A DNA stretch of 35,365 nt from a virus, in the IMG/VR virus record IMGVR_UViG_3300029268_000065, positions 1 to 35,365 of that record. The stretch is one strand, 5' to 3'. Numbering within the stretch: the stretch's first letter is position 1; each line of letters begins with the position of its first letter. Below are positions 6,405-14,234 of this stretch, piece after piece. The notes below the pieces were generated by a model. It was not told the DNA's origin. It saw only the letters and a list, made by a program, of their open reading frames with translations, and did no database searches. A program made the position numbers and the translations under genes.

Positions 6405-6673
6405 AACAAATAATGGTTAAAACACACGAGCAGTACACCGTTGCAGAGGGTGCGTTCGTTATGGTTGTGAGCCTTGATCTTACGCAGGCACAGCCTCGTA
6501 TCACTCTCTCAAAGCCCGATAGTTTCGGAGGGAGTGCAAAGGCACGGGATTATCACTTTGAACTCTCAAACATTGAGGCAGTTGAGGGGTTTGCAAAGTG
6601 CGCAATGAAAGCTGTTGAGATCGCCAAGAAGTCAGCAAAAGATAACGGGGTAAAGAACCCTAAAAAGAAATAG
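6401..6673 (+). CDS. Hypothetical protein
   Basis: A 90-residue protein coupled to the deformylase gene by an ATGA overlap. It looks like a small beta domain (AEGAFVMVVSLDLTQAQPRI) followed by a helix (EGFAKCAMKAVEIAKKSAKD) and a basic tail. Not recognised. Confidence 0.6.
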   Translation: MKQIMVKTHEQYTVAEGAFVMVVSLDLTQAQPRITLSKPDSFGGSAKARDYHFELSNIEAVEGFAKCAMKAVEIAKKSAKDNGVKNPKKK

Positions 6674-6677
6674 GCTT

Positions 6678-7151
6678 ATGTTGCGATATGACTTACGCTT
6701 TTGGGACACAAAGAACAAGGTAATGATCCTTGGGGCAGGAATGTCGCCAAATCAGTTGCCTATCGTTCAGCACGAGAATGGACGCCTTGAGGAGTTGCAG
6801 GGTGAGTTTGTCCCAATGCTCTGTACATATCAGAAAGCAACTAACGGGCTTATTTGGGAGGGAGACGTTATTGAGTGCGACGTGCCGTACTTTATAGCCC
6901 CTGACCTACCACCAACCTTTGTTAAGGCTCGTGGAGTAATGCAGTTCAATCAGAAACGAGGCTCGTTCACAGTAAACATTGCCTCAAGCCCTGAAACGCA
7001 GGGGCAAGAGTTTCAGGTTAAGAACTCAACCATTATTGGTTGTGCAGTCTCTAACCCCGAGCTATTACAAATTGACCACAAAAATTATGAAAACCAAAAC
7101 ACAAGCAAAGACACCGAGAAAGGTGCAGACAGTGGCAAAGGCACCGCCTAA
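6678..7151 (+). CDS. YopX-like protein
   Basis: A 157-residue protein with the plan of the YopX family, common in phages but of unknown function. It opens with a strand like 'R.WD...K.MI' (LRFWDTKNKVMILGAG). A middle block follows (NGLIWEGDVIECDVP, corresponding to 'G..IYEGDIV'). Near the end is TIIGCAVSNPELLQ, corresponding to 'VIGNIYENPELL'. The KNKVMIL segment is shared base for base with the gene at 2831. The 3' end overlaps the next gene by 65 bases. Confidence 0.7.
   Translation: MLRYDLRFWDTKNKVMILGAGMSPNQLPIVQHENGRLEELQGEFVPMLCTYQKATNGLIWEGDVIECDVPYFIAPDLPPTFVKARGVMQFNQKRGSFTVNIASSPETQGQEFQVKNSTIIGCAVSNPELLQIDHKNYENQNTSKDTEKGADSGKGTA
6710..6732 (+). repeat. Exact 23-base direct repeat, copy 2
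   Basis: Identical to 2989-3011, same reading frame in both genes. Here it encodes part of the conserved YopX N-terminal strand. Confidence 0.9.
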
Positions 7152-7404
7152 GTTAGACAAGGACGAAAGCACACGAATACACCGAGCAATCAATTGGGTT
7201 GTCTCAATCATTCTCATTGCGTTCGCTATTTGGAGTATCAACCTTAATGCAGAGAGCCGTGCGTATTTTACGCAGGCAGTTGCTATAATTGCAGAGACAG
7301 ACCACAAGCTGACTGAAATTAAGGCAAACGTTGAGGTGATCAAGAGCCTTTGTCAGCCGACAACCGTTGTCGTACCACAGACACCCATTGACGCCATTGA
7401 GTAA
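7087..7404 (+). CDS. Single-pass membrane protein
   Basis: A 105-residue protein. A basic, Pro-containing N terminus (residues 1-33) precedes one transmembrane segment (about 35-51, INWVVSIILIAFAIWSI). A helical, possibly coiled-coil external part follows (TDHKLTEIKANVEVIKS) and a Pro/Val-rich tail. Topology is probably N-in by the positive-inside rule. It overlaps the YopX-like gene and ends 3 bases before terL. A similar membrane plus coiled-coil plan occurs at 18372. It could be a lysis accessory or an envelope protein; there is no direct evidence for either. Confidence 0.55.
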   Translation: MKTKTQAKTPRKVQTVAKAPPKLDKDESTRIHRAINWVVSIILIAFAIWSINLNAESRAYFTQAVAIIAETDHKLTEIKANVEVIKSLCQPTTVVVPQTPIDAIE

Positions 7405-7407
7405 AAT

Positions 7408-8961
7408 ATGAGTAAAGACACCGTTAAAAAGCAAAAAGACCCGAAAGTTATACAGCGAGAGCCTGATATGACTGACGAGGAGTGGCGAGACTATCAACTG
7501 GAATTGTTGAGGCGTCTTGAACACGAGCGTTACCGATACTATGAGCCAACAGGTGTTGGTGAGGAGTTTATTGACGCCATTGCTTGCGGTGAGAACTTTA
7601 TCGTCCTGTATTCCGCAGGTAACGGAGTGGGTAAGACGGCAACAGGTGCCAACGTGCTTGCTCACCTCTTTTGGAATACAGGAGAGAATATCTACTTTGA
7701 GGGCAAGTTGTTCAAAGAGTTCCCGTTCAAGAAAAAGGGACGTATCATTTCCGATCCAACCAACCTCACAAAAAACATTATTCCCGAGCTTAAGTTTTGG
7801 TTTCCCGAGGGACGATACAAGACGAGCAAGGGTAACAAGACCTTTGAGAGTTTGTTTGAGACGGACACAGGTTGGGAGTTTGACCTTATGACCTATGAGC
7901 AAGACCCGAGAGAGTTTGAGGGTGTAACGCTCGGTTGGGCTTGGTTTGACGAACCGCCACCAGAGGCGATATTCAAAGCCACTGTATCCCGTATGCGTAA
8001 GGGAGGTATCTTGATCATTACAGCGACACCTCTTGCAGGTTCAGCGTACCTGTATGACGCCTTTGCCAAGGGTAATTACACGGTTGAGGTTACGAGTGAG
8101 GAGGGAGGCGTAACAGCCGAGTACGAACGTAAGGTTGCCTATATTGAGGCAGGTATTGAGAGCGCTTGTAAGACGCACGGGATCAGAGGACACCTTGAAC
8201 ACAAGGACATTATGAACATTGTTGCGGAGTATTCAGAGGAGGAGAAACAGGCTCGTATTTACGGTAAGTTCCAACACCTTGTTGGGCTTGTATTTAAGCG
8301 TTGGAATAGGAAAATCCACGTCTTGAGACCGTTTGACATCAACGAGGAGGATTACGTTGTTTGGAATATGCTTGATCCTCACCCGAGAACCAACGACGCT
8401 GTTTTGTGGGTTGCCATTGATCGCAAGGGACGTAAGTTTGTGATTGACGAGCTTTGGATCAAGTGTGAGAACGGTACCAAGGAGCTTGCACAACGTATCA
8501 AGAAAAAGGACAGTCAGTACCGTGTCGTTAAGCACCTCATTGATCCGTCAGCCTCTATCGTTAATCAGCACGACGAGGACGGTAAGAGCCTCACAGATCG
8601 CTTGAGAGACTTTGGTTTGTCCTATGAGGACGCAAGTAAGAACCGTGCTATGTCCAACAGGCGTATTGAGGACGCACTTGCGTATACCAAGCTAGACGGG
8701 GGCGAGGGTGAAATGATTAAGGCGCCTGAACTGTATGTATTTGAGAACTGCCAACAGTTGATTTGGGAGATTGAACACTGGCGTTGGCAGGAGAATAAGG
8801 GGCGCTCAAGTGAGACCAAGAACGCACCTAACAAGCCGATTGATAAGGACGATCACCTTATTGAGGACTTGGGACGTTGTTTGATCGCAGAGCCTCAATG
8901 GTTCCCTAAGCCAAAAAAGGTCAACCAACACCAGTCAATCAGCTTTGATCCATATGAGTAA
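7408..8961 (+). CDS. terL: Terminase large subunit
   Basis: A 517-residue packaging motor and nuclease. The Walker A motif SAGNGVGKT is at residues 69-77. The Walker B is in LGWAWFDE, with Asp181 and Glu182. The coupling motif TATP is at 205-208. The C-terminal RNase H-like nuclease is suggested by acidic positions in NMLDPHPRTNDAVLW followed by FVIDELW, in HLIDPSAS, and near the end in DDHLIEDLG. It pumps DNA into the prohead through the portal and cuts concatemers. It ends the packaging operon that began with terS. Length is normal for the family. Confidence 0.93.
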   Translation: MSKDTVKKQKDPKVIQREPDMTDEEWRDYQLELLRRLEHERYRYYEPTGVGEEFIDAIACGENFIVLYSAGNGVGKTATGANVLAHLFWNTGENIYFEGKLFKEFPFKKKGRIISDPTNLTKNIIPELKFWFPEGRYKTSKGNKTFESLFETDTGWEFDLMTYEQDPREFEGVTLGWAWFDEPPPEAIFKATVSRMRKGGILIITATPLAGSAYLYDAFAKGNYTVEVTSEEGGVTAEYERKVAYIEAGIESACKTHGIRGHLEHKDIMNIVAEYSEEEKQARIYGKFQHLVGLVFKRWNRKIHVLRPFDINEEDYVVWNMLDPHPRTNDAVLWVAIDRKGRKFVIDELWIKCENGTKELAQRIKKKDSQYRVVKHLIDPSASIVNQHDEDGKSLTDRLRDFGLSYEDASKNRAMSNRRIEDALAYTKLDGGEGEMIKAPELYVFENCQQLIWEIEHWRWQENKGRSSETKNAPNKPIDKDDHLIEDLGRCLIAEPQWFPKPKKVNQHQSISFDPYE

Positions 8962-8964
8962 AAG

Positions 8965-8980
8965 TTATCCATTATCCACA
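8965..8980 (+). promoter_or_regulatory. DnaA box pair
   Basis: A perfect TTATCCACA at 8972-8980 is preceded by a near copy, TTATCCATT, at 8965. It lies directly after the terL stop and about 36 bases upstream of the -10 at 9016. Confidence 0.55.
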
Positions 8981-9012
8981 GCCCCTTGTACTATGCTTTG
9001 CAGTTGTACTTG

Positions 9013-9021
9013 TGGTATAAT
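9013..9021 (+). promoter_or_regulatory. Extended -10 promoter before the head operon
   Basis: TGG followed by a perfect TATAAT (9016-9021) forms an extended -10; no good -35 is seen at 16-18 bases. TTGTACT occurs twice upstream (8986 and 9004), spaced like an operator. Eleven bases (TTATTAAGACA) separate the -10 from ATG 9033. The bases TTATTAAGACAAT recur after the -10 at 21867. Confidence 0.65.
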
Positions 9022-9032
9022 TTATTAAGACA

Positions 9033-9299
9033 ATGCAAGTAAGAGATATAACAACAAGTGCATACGAGGGTTGCCCGTTCACGATTGTAAACGTCGGGTC
9101 AGTATTCATTATCACAATGTATATTGACGGTAATTTGCACAGAGGACACATTGTCGCCAAGCGTAATTTTATCCAAACATTAACTGGACAGGATTACACC
9201 AAAAAGCAGTTGGACAATATCGGTAAGTATTGTTCAGTGATCGCTCAAACAACAATTGAAAGCGTCCGCAATGCAAAACGTATGAAAACCAAAAAGTAA
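9033..9299 (+). CDS. Hypothetical protein
   Basis: An 88-residue protein. The first half looks like a small beta sheet (CPFTIVNVGSVFIITMYIDG), the second half a helix ending in a basic tail (NAKRMKTKK). First gene after the promoter at 9016, ahead of the portal. Function unknown; no similarity recognised. Confidence 0.6.
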   Translation: MQVRDITTSAYEGCPFTIVNVGSVFIITMYIDGNLHRGHIVAKRNFIQTLTGQDYTKKQLDNIGKYCSVIAQTTIESVRNAKRMKTKK

Positions 9300-9315
9300 T
9301 TTTCATAAAACAAAA

Positions 9316-9330
9316 GGACAAATCGCCAAA
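9316..9330 (+). promoter_or_regulatory. GGACAAATCGCCAAA leader element (intergenic copy)
   Basis: This copy of the leader motif is 26 bases upstream of the small frame at 9357 rather than abutting a start codon. It is an exact 15-base complement of 12224-12238. Just downstream, TCTTACAAGTTAGCA (9333-9347) is repeated at 33113-33127 before the RecT promoter. Confidence 0.4.
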
Positions 9331-9356
9331 AGTCTTACAAGTTAGCACTTACGACT

Positions 9357-9449
9357 ATGGCGAAAACACCTCACTTCTCAATCAAGACAAGTAACACAGG
9401 CAACCGTGTTGCTCATTTATCAACACCCACTTTATCAGTGGGCTTTTAA
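9357..9449 (+). CDS. Possible 30-residue protein
   Basis: A short frame, MAKTPHFSIKTSNTGNRVAH onward, ending at TAA 9447-9449. Its start context acgactATGGC is identical to that of the gene at 2532, which supports real translation. Its last codons form the stem of a terminator, which is either economical or a sign that the frame is accidental. Function unknown. Confidence 0.35.
   Translation: MAKTPHFSIKTSNTGNRVAHLSTPTLSVGF
9426..9447 (+). terminator. Probable intrinsic terminator
   Basis: CCCACT (9426-9431) and AGTGGG (9437-9442) form a perfect 6-bp stem with loop TTATC, followed by CTTTT. The T run is short, so termination may be partial and allow read-through to the portal operon. Confidence 0.55.
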
Positions 9450-9460
9450 CGTTATTCATT

Positions 9461-9775
9461 ATGAAAAAGAAACTGCAAAAAGTAATTCCTGAAACTTACC
9501 CCTCTTATTCAGAGGAAAAGAAAATGAAAATATACCCAACATTCAGGCTTGGTGCCGACGACCTTATGGAGCTTAAGGATATGGAGGTTGGAAAGAAATA
9601 CAAGCTGACCATTGAGGTTGAGGTTATGGCTAAGAGCCAAGGTTCAGAGTGGAACCAAAACGATAACAAAAAGGAGATCAAGGGAACTCTTAAGGTTATG
9701 AAAGTGGGACTGCACAAAGACAAGGAGGAGGACTTTGAGACCAAACTTGCACGCAAGAAAGGTTTGAGAGATTAA
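9461..9775 (+). CDS. Conserved-looking hypothetical phage protein upstream of portal
   Basis: A 104-residue charged protein. The core has alternating strands (KKYKLTIEVEVMAKSQGSEW, then IKGTLKVMKVGLHKD), consistent with a small beta domain. Short proteins of this style (VGKKYKLTIEVEV) sit next to portal genes in many phages, but I know no assigned function. It is 7 bases upstream of the portal gene, so probably a head-assembly accessory. Confidence 0.6.
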   Translation: MKKKLQKVIPETYPSYSEEKKMKIYPTFRLGADDLMELKDMEVGKKYKLTIEVEVMAKSQGSEWNQNDNKKEIKGTLKVMKVGLHKDKEEDFETKLARKKGLRD

Positions 9776-9782
9776 AACAACT

Positions 9783-11747
9783 ATGCCAAAAATTACCAAG
9801 AAAAAAGAAAAAGTTGTAACAAAGGCAAAGAAAGAAAAAAAGCCTGTTGTTAACTCTGACGAAGTGTCTGACGAAATGGACGCTGAAATTGAGGAGTACA
9901 AAACAAAAGACTTTTCAACACTCATTGCTCAAGTTGAGACCGAGTACAACCTTGGTTGGTTTTCGCATAAGCCTAAGTTTGACGAGTTCGGGGTACGCCT
10001 TAAGCTCTACAACAACCAAAAGCGTGATAAGGAGGCTGTTGGTGATCCTTTGCTGTTCACTATTCACCAGACCGTGCTTGCGTCTCTCTATGACGACAAA
10101 CTAAACGTTACTTTCGTTGCTCGTGAGCAAGGAGACGAGGACGTTGCTGAAAACGATACTACACTTGCCGAATACGACAATGGCGAAATGGAAAAGGACG
10201 AGCTTGATTACGCTTGGGATTGGGACGCAACCTTTTTCGGTACTGGACTTGTTTGCTTAATGGAGTTTGACCGAGACCGAATGTTGCCAATTCCTGAACT
10301 TTGGAGCCGAATGACAACGATTGTTGATCCTCGTGCAACTAGTGTTAACGGAGACCTGCGAGGGCGTGGACGTGCAAGGTTTATGGGGCGTGAGGTACGC
10401 CTTACCAAGTACGATATGGACGAGGCAGGCGTGTACTTTAACTATGGCACCCTAAAGAATGAGACCTCTGACTTGCGATCATTTACTGACGAGGAAGAGA
10501 ACCTTGCTCAAGAGGCAAGAGGAATGGGTAACGTTACCAAGTTCACTGGACTTACTGGCGACAACGTTGATCACCGAGTACTTGAGTGGTTTACCGTATG
10601 GAATGGCAAGCGCTGTTTCGTAACTCTCGCTGATAACCGCACAAAGGTAATCCGATACCGAGAGCTTGAGACAATGGATATTCCGATTATTGATCGTCGT
10701 ATTTACCCTCTACCAAACAGCTTTGACGGTATCTCTATTCCTGACCTTGTTGAGGACAAGCAGAGAGCAAGAGCAGTATTGCAGAACCTTGGGCTTAAGG
10801 GAGCGAAAGCAAACCTGCACCCTATGTACTTGTTCAACACGAACAAGATTAAGAACCGAGCAGACCTTAACTTTGATTACAACAAGTTTATTGGTGTTGA
10901 CGGAGAGGTGAACGGTGCAGTTGCCGTAATGCCAAAGGATCAGATCAAGCAAGAGGTTTCGTTCATTATGGATATTTTGGACGGATCAGCGCAGAAAGCG
11001 ACTGCAACACCTGATATTCAGCAAGGAGCAAACAGCGAAACAAAGCGTACTGCAACTGAACTATCATTACAGAACCAAAAAGTTGATACCCGTTACTCTC
11101 TATCAGCCAAGATGTTTGGTTGGTCAGAAAAGCGTTTTTGGAGACAGTGGCACAACCTGTACAAGACACACTTTAAGGACGGAATTGACGAAAAGATTGT
11201 GCGAGTTGTTGGTGCGCTTGGTGCTGATTACCGCCCATTCCGACGTGAGGACATTATCTCAAAGACTGATCTTGACGTGTCAGTTGAGAGCCGTGTGCTT
11301 TCAGAGGCAAAGCAGTTCAACAAGAGCCGTAACTTTGAGGGCTACCTTTCAATTATTGCTCAAGACCCTACTGCAAACCTGCGATACGGTTTCAAGAGAC
11401 TTGGTAAGTTCAAAGGCTTTAAGAGAGACGAGATTGACCTGCTCTTGCCACCAACGATTGAGGAGTTGCGTGCAGAGGACGAGAACCGAAACCTTGAGAC
11501 TGACGAACTGGTTGAGGTAATGCCTACGGACGACCACATTACGCACCTTGAAATCCATAACAAGTTGAGCGACACCCCTGCCAAGTATGCCCACATAGAG
11601 GCTCACAAGAGAGCAATGCTCTTGGCTCGTGTACGCCCTGACATAATCCCTGCACTACCAAGTGCGCAGAACCCAACAGGGGGAGACGGACTTGATCAGG
11701 GATCAGGTACAAGGACACCAATTAACGACGCTAACATTTCGCTATAA
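9783..11747 (+). CDS. Portal protein
   Basis: A 654-residue protein, in the size range of podovirus portals. A Lys-rich N terminus (1-25) and acidic patch (28-40) precede the body. Portal-like features are a long helical/beta body with LWSRMTTIVDPRATSVNGDL, an AEYDNGEMEKDELDYAWDWD helix, a region around DIPIIDRRIYPLPNSFDGIS followed by a long helix (VEDKQRARAVLQNLGLKGAK), and an SETKRTATELSLQNQKVDTR segment like the crown-side helices that precede the C-terminal barrel. Its place between terL and scaffold/capsid genes is diagnostic. The portal forms the dodecameric DNA channel at the capsid vertex. The next gene starts 4 bases after its stop. Confidence 0.85.
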   Translation: MPKITKKKEKVVTKAKKEKKPVVNSDEVSDEMDAEIEEYKTKDFSTLIAQVETEYNLGWFSHKPKFDEFGVRLKLYNNQKRDKEAVGDPLLFTIHQTVLASLYDDKLNVTFVAREQGDEDVAENDTTLAEYDNGEMEKDELDYAWDWDATFFGTGLVCLMEFDRDRMLPIPELWSRMTTIVDPRATSVNGDLRGRGRARFMGREVRLTKYDMDEAGVYFNYGTLKNETSDLRSFTDEEENLAQEARGMGNVTKFTGLTGDNVDHRVLEWFTVWNGKRCFVTLADNRTKVIRYRELETMDIPIIDRRIYPLPNSFDGISIPDLVEDKQRARAVLQNLGLKGAKANLHPMYLFNTNKIKNRADLNFDYNKFIGVDGEVNGAVAVMPKDQIKQEVSFIMDILDGSAQKATATPDIQQGANSETKRTATELSLQNQKVDTRYSLSAKMFGWSEKRFWRQWHNLYKTHFKDGIDEKIVRVVGALGADYRPFRREDIISKTDLDVSVESRVLSEAKQFNKSRNFEGYLSIIAQDPTANLRYGFKRLGKFKGFKRDEIDLLLPPTIEELRAEDENRNLETDELVEVMPTDDHITHLEIHNKLSDTPAKYAHIEAHKRAMLLARVRPDIIPALPSAQNPTGGDGLDQGSGTRTPINDANISL

Positions 11748-11751
11748 TCCT

Positions 11752-12141
11752 ATGCCCAAAAAAATAACAAAAAAGAAAGAGGTTAAGAAAGTCAACAAAC
11801 GAAAGCCTTTTGATCTTTCTGTTGATCGGGACGATCAGGCACAGGAGGTTATCAGCGCTCTCAAGTCTTTGCAGGCTGACAGAGGTTGGTTACTGCTTAA
11901 GCAAATGTTTGAGGGCAACATTGCCGTCCTGCAAGCCTCTATCTTGGGTAAGGTAAGCCCTGACGACGGTGTAACGCCTCTCACAGAGGACGAGTGCGAC
12001 AGATTGAGAGATAAGCTCTCTTACCTTGAGGAGTTGCTTGATAAGCCAAATAAGATCATTCAGAGCTTTAGGCAACCAGTCTCAACCGTTCCCGAGTATG
12101 ACCCTTACGACAAGGTACCCATACCCAAGGGAAAAGGGTAA
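11752..12141 (+). CDS. Hypothetical protein between portal and scaffold
   Basis: A 129-residue protein with a very basic start (MPKKITKKKEVKKVNKRK) like that of the portal, then a helical body (RDDQAQEVISALKSLQADRG, later LRDKLSYLEELLDKPNKIIQ) and a Pro-rich tail. Position suggests a head-assembly or ejection accessory. ATG 11752 follows the portal stop by 4 bases; a longer frame inside the portal gene is rejected. Confidence 0.6.
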   Translation: MPKKITKKKEVKKVNKRKPFDLSVDRDDQAQEVISALKSLQADRGWLLLKQMFEGNIAVLQASILGKVSPDDGVTPLTEDECDRLRDKLSYLEELLDKPNKIIQSFRQPVSTVPEYDPYDKVPIPKGKG

Positions 12142-12190
12142 GGCGTAAGCGAGTTGTACTGTTCATTGAAAAATTAAATAACGAGTTCTG

Positions 12191-12299
12191 TTGGTTCGGT
12201 GTTGGGTGTAGTAATGCTCGGGCTTTGGCGATTTGTCCTTGGCAACCTGCTATTCCCAACACCGAGCCAATAGGTTCGGGATAAACAAACCGCCAAAGC
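12191..12299 (+). ncRNA. Structured non-coding element with interleaved long stems (pseudoknot)
   Basis: In the 259-base gap between the genes ending at 12141 and starting at 12401, two long inverted repeats interleave. Stem 1 pairs 12191-12206 with 12255-12270 (16 bp, one G-U). Stem 2 pairs 12222-12236 with 12285-12299 (14 of 15 bp, one A-C mismatch). The 5' arm of stem 2 lies in the loop of stem 1, the order of a pseudoknot. An alternative hairpin, CCGAGCC (12262-12268) with GGTTCGG (12273-12279), competes with stem 1. The stem 2 5' arm and its flank (12224-12238) are the exact antisense of the leader GGACAAATCGCCAAA at 9316 and, over 12 bases, of the leader at 2079. No convincing ORF is present. 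It may be a cis-acting 5' UTR, a trans-acting RNA, a packaging RNA, or a DNA-level protein site. Confidence 0.55.
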
Positions 12300-12400
12300 A
12301 AAGAGTACTAGTCATACTTTTTGCCAAACCGTCCGCAATCTTGGTTTTACCCCCATTTTTCCAAGAGAGCGTGTATTAAAAAAGTAATAATAATTACACT

Positions 12401-13150
12401 ATGGGAGAGATTGAAACCAACAAACCTGACGCAGACGATCAGGAACAAACAGTTGAGGAGGAAACCGACACCTCTGAAAATAACGACGGCGCAGACGACG
12501 ACGCAGAGGAGGGCGACGACGCTGACGATAACAACGACGACGGCTCTGACGACGAGGAGGAGACCGACGACGACGAGGACGAAACAGACGATAAAAAGTC
12601 TAAGAAATCCACCTCTAAGGACGAGGAGGACAAAGAGCCACCTGTCAGAAAACGTCCGAGCGACTTTGCTAAGGAGCGAATTGAACGTAAAAAGTCAAAG
12701 AGCCAAGGCAAGGACGACGCTGATACTGGAAAGGACGACGACGAGGACGACGACATTGACCCTGCTGACGAAAAAACCGTTGGCAAGATCGTGGAGAAAG
12801 CCCTTAAGCCGTTCATCGAAAAGCAAATGGCAGACGACGACGATAAGGAGGTTAAGAACTTTCTTAAAGACAACCCTGACTTTGCCAAGTATGAGGCAAA
12901 AGCCCGTAAGTATATGGCTCACCCGTCCCGTAAGGACGTTCCTGTACAGGAAATCTTTTACGGAGTAGCAGGTAAAGACCTTATGGCTATCGGTGCTAAA
13001 AGGAAACAGATCGCTGACAAAGAGGCTAAGAAAACGAAAAGCGGAGGAGGTGCAAGCGACGCAGGCGGTGTTAAACCAGTTGCCGACCTTACGAGGGAGG
13101 AATTGGAGGCAAAGCAAGCGAAAGTTCGTGCCAAGCTCGCAGATCGGTAA
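12401..13150 (+). CDS. Acidic capsid scaffolding protein (predicted)
   Basis: A 249-residue protein immediately upstream of the major capsid gene. Residues 1-65 are almost entirely Asp, Glu, Asn and Thr, and a second acidic run lies near 105-125. Helical segments follow (VGKIVEKALKPFIEKQMADD, NFLKDNPDFAKYEAKARKYM). The C terminus is basic and helical (TREELEAKQAKVRAKLADR), as expected for the capsid-binding end of a scaffold. Scaffolding proteins fill the prohead and leave before or during DNA entry. Assignment is by location, charge pattern and helix content, not by sequence match. Aspartate codons before G are all GAC, part of the window-wide GATG avoidance. Confidence 0.75.
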   Translation: MGEIETNKPDADDQEQTVEEETDTSENNDGADDDAEEGDDADDNNDDGSDDEEETDDDEDETDDKKSKKSTSKDEEDKEPPVRKRPSDFAKERIERKKSKSQGKDDADTGKDDDEDDDIDPADEKTVGKIVEKALKPFIEKQMADDDDKEVKNFLKDNPDFAKYEAKARKYMAHPSRKDVPVQEIFYGVAGKDLMAIGAKRKQIADKEAKKTKSGGGASDAGGVKPVADLTREELEAKQAKVRAKLADR

Positions 13151-13200
13151 TCTTAAACTCTTTGAGTTAAAAGCATTACAAACACTTAATTCTTATTAAA

Positions 13201-14178
13201 ATGGGAAACACAACACGAACTCAAATCCCTGCGGAAGTAAATAACTTCTACGACAAAACGCTGTTAATGCGAGCAGTTCCTGCTTTCATTCACACTCGTT
13301 GGGCGCAGGTGCGTAATATCCCCCGAAAGGCAGGGACTAATACGATCAAGTTCCGACGTTACGGTAATCTCTCACCTGCAACCACAGCGTTGACAGAGGG
13401 GGTTACTCCAAACGGAAGTTCATTATCAGTTACCGACATTACTGCGACAGTTGCGCAGTACGGTGATTTCGTAACAATTACTGACGTACTTGATTACGAA
13501 AGTGAGGATCCAATCCTTATGGAAACAGCCGAGATACTTGGCGACCAAATGGGAGACACGATTGACCAAATCACAAGGGACATTCTTTGTGAGGGTACTA
13601 GTGCCTTTTTCCAAGGTTCAGGATCAACACAGACATCACACGTTGATACAGGAGACGTTATTGACGCAACTGTTGTCAAAAAGGCTGTACGTCTGTTGAA
13701 AAACAACAAGGCTAAGAGGATCACCCGAATGATTGACGCTAGCGACGGAGTTAACACAACTCCAATCAATGCGTCATACATTGGTTTGGTTCACCCAGAC
13801 ACTACATACGACCTCAAGGGGTTGACTGCTACTGGCTGGATACCTGTTGAAAAGTACGCAAGTACTAAAAAGATTATGGACAACGAAGTTGGTGCCATTG
13901 ACGAGGTACGTTTCGTTGAAAGCGTTAACGCAAAGGTGCGAACTGGCGCAGGTCAGAGCGCAAACGACGTTTACTGCACCATTATCTTTGGAGCAGAGGC
14001 TTACGGTACAACTAACGTAAGCGGTGAGGCTGTTAAGAACATTGTTAAGCCTTTGGGTTCAGCAGGTTCAGACGACCCACTTGATCAGCGTGCAACTAGT
14101 GGTTGGAAAATCACTTTTGTGGCTAAAATCCTCAATAACGACTTCATAACTCGTATTGAACACGCTGTAACCGCTTAA
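13201..14178 (+). CDS. Major capsid protein, N4-gp56 family
   Basis: A 325-residue HK97-fold capsid protein of the N4-gp56 family. Recognisable blocks are RTQIPAEVNNFYDKTLLMRA at the start, then AGTNTIKFRRYGNLSPATTA, LTEGVTPNGSSLSVTDITAT, QYGDFVTITDVLDYESEDP, and a later IGLVHPDTTYDLKGL strand. The C terminus (GWKITFVAKILNNDFITRIE followed by HA) ends the P domain. It assembles the icosahedral shell. The start codon at 13201 follows TCTTATTAAA with no Shine-Dalgarno. Length is normal for the family. Confidence 0.95.
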   Translation: MGNTTRTQIPAEVNNFYDKTLLMRAVPAFIHTRWAQVRNIPRKAGTNTIKFRRYGNLSPATTALTEGVTPNGSSLSVTDITATVAQYGDFVTITDVLDYESEDPILMETAEILGDQMGDTIDQITRDILCEGTSAFFQGSGSTQTSHVDTGDVIDATVVKKAVRLLKNNKAKRITRMIDASDGVNTTPINASYIGLVHPDTTYDLKGLTATGWIPVEKYASTKKIMDNEVGAIDEVRFVESVNAKVRTGAGQSANDVYCTIIFGAEAYGTTNVSGEAVKNIVKPLGSAGSDDPLDQRATSGWKITFVAKILNNDFITRIEHAVTA

Positions 14179-14234
14179 GCCCATTCTTGGAGCCAAAGCC
14201 CGATAATTACTAACCGCATATAACGATTAAAATT

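Noticed and set aside
9333-9347. 15-base repeat TCTTACAAGTTAGCA shared with 33113-33127
   Set aside because: Real but only 15 bases; about one such match is expected by chance in a sequence of this length, so it is noted but not given weight as a finding.
12273-12283. GGTTCGGGAT as a tRNA T-arm
   Set aside because: No acceptor, D or anticodon arms of the right spacing surround it. The bases take part in the long inverted repeats instead.
12439-12888. Long Ser-rich open frame on the minus strand
   Set aside because: It is the antisense of the Asp/Glu-rich scaffold gene; GAC and GAG repeats create long Ser/Leu frames without stops. The same applies to the minus frame at 14210-14530.
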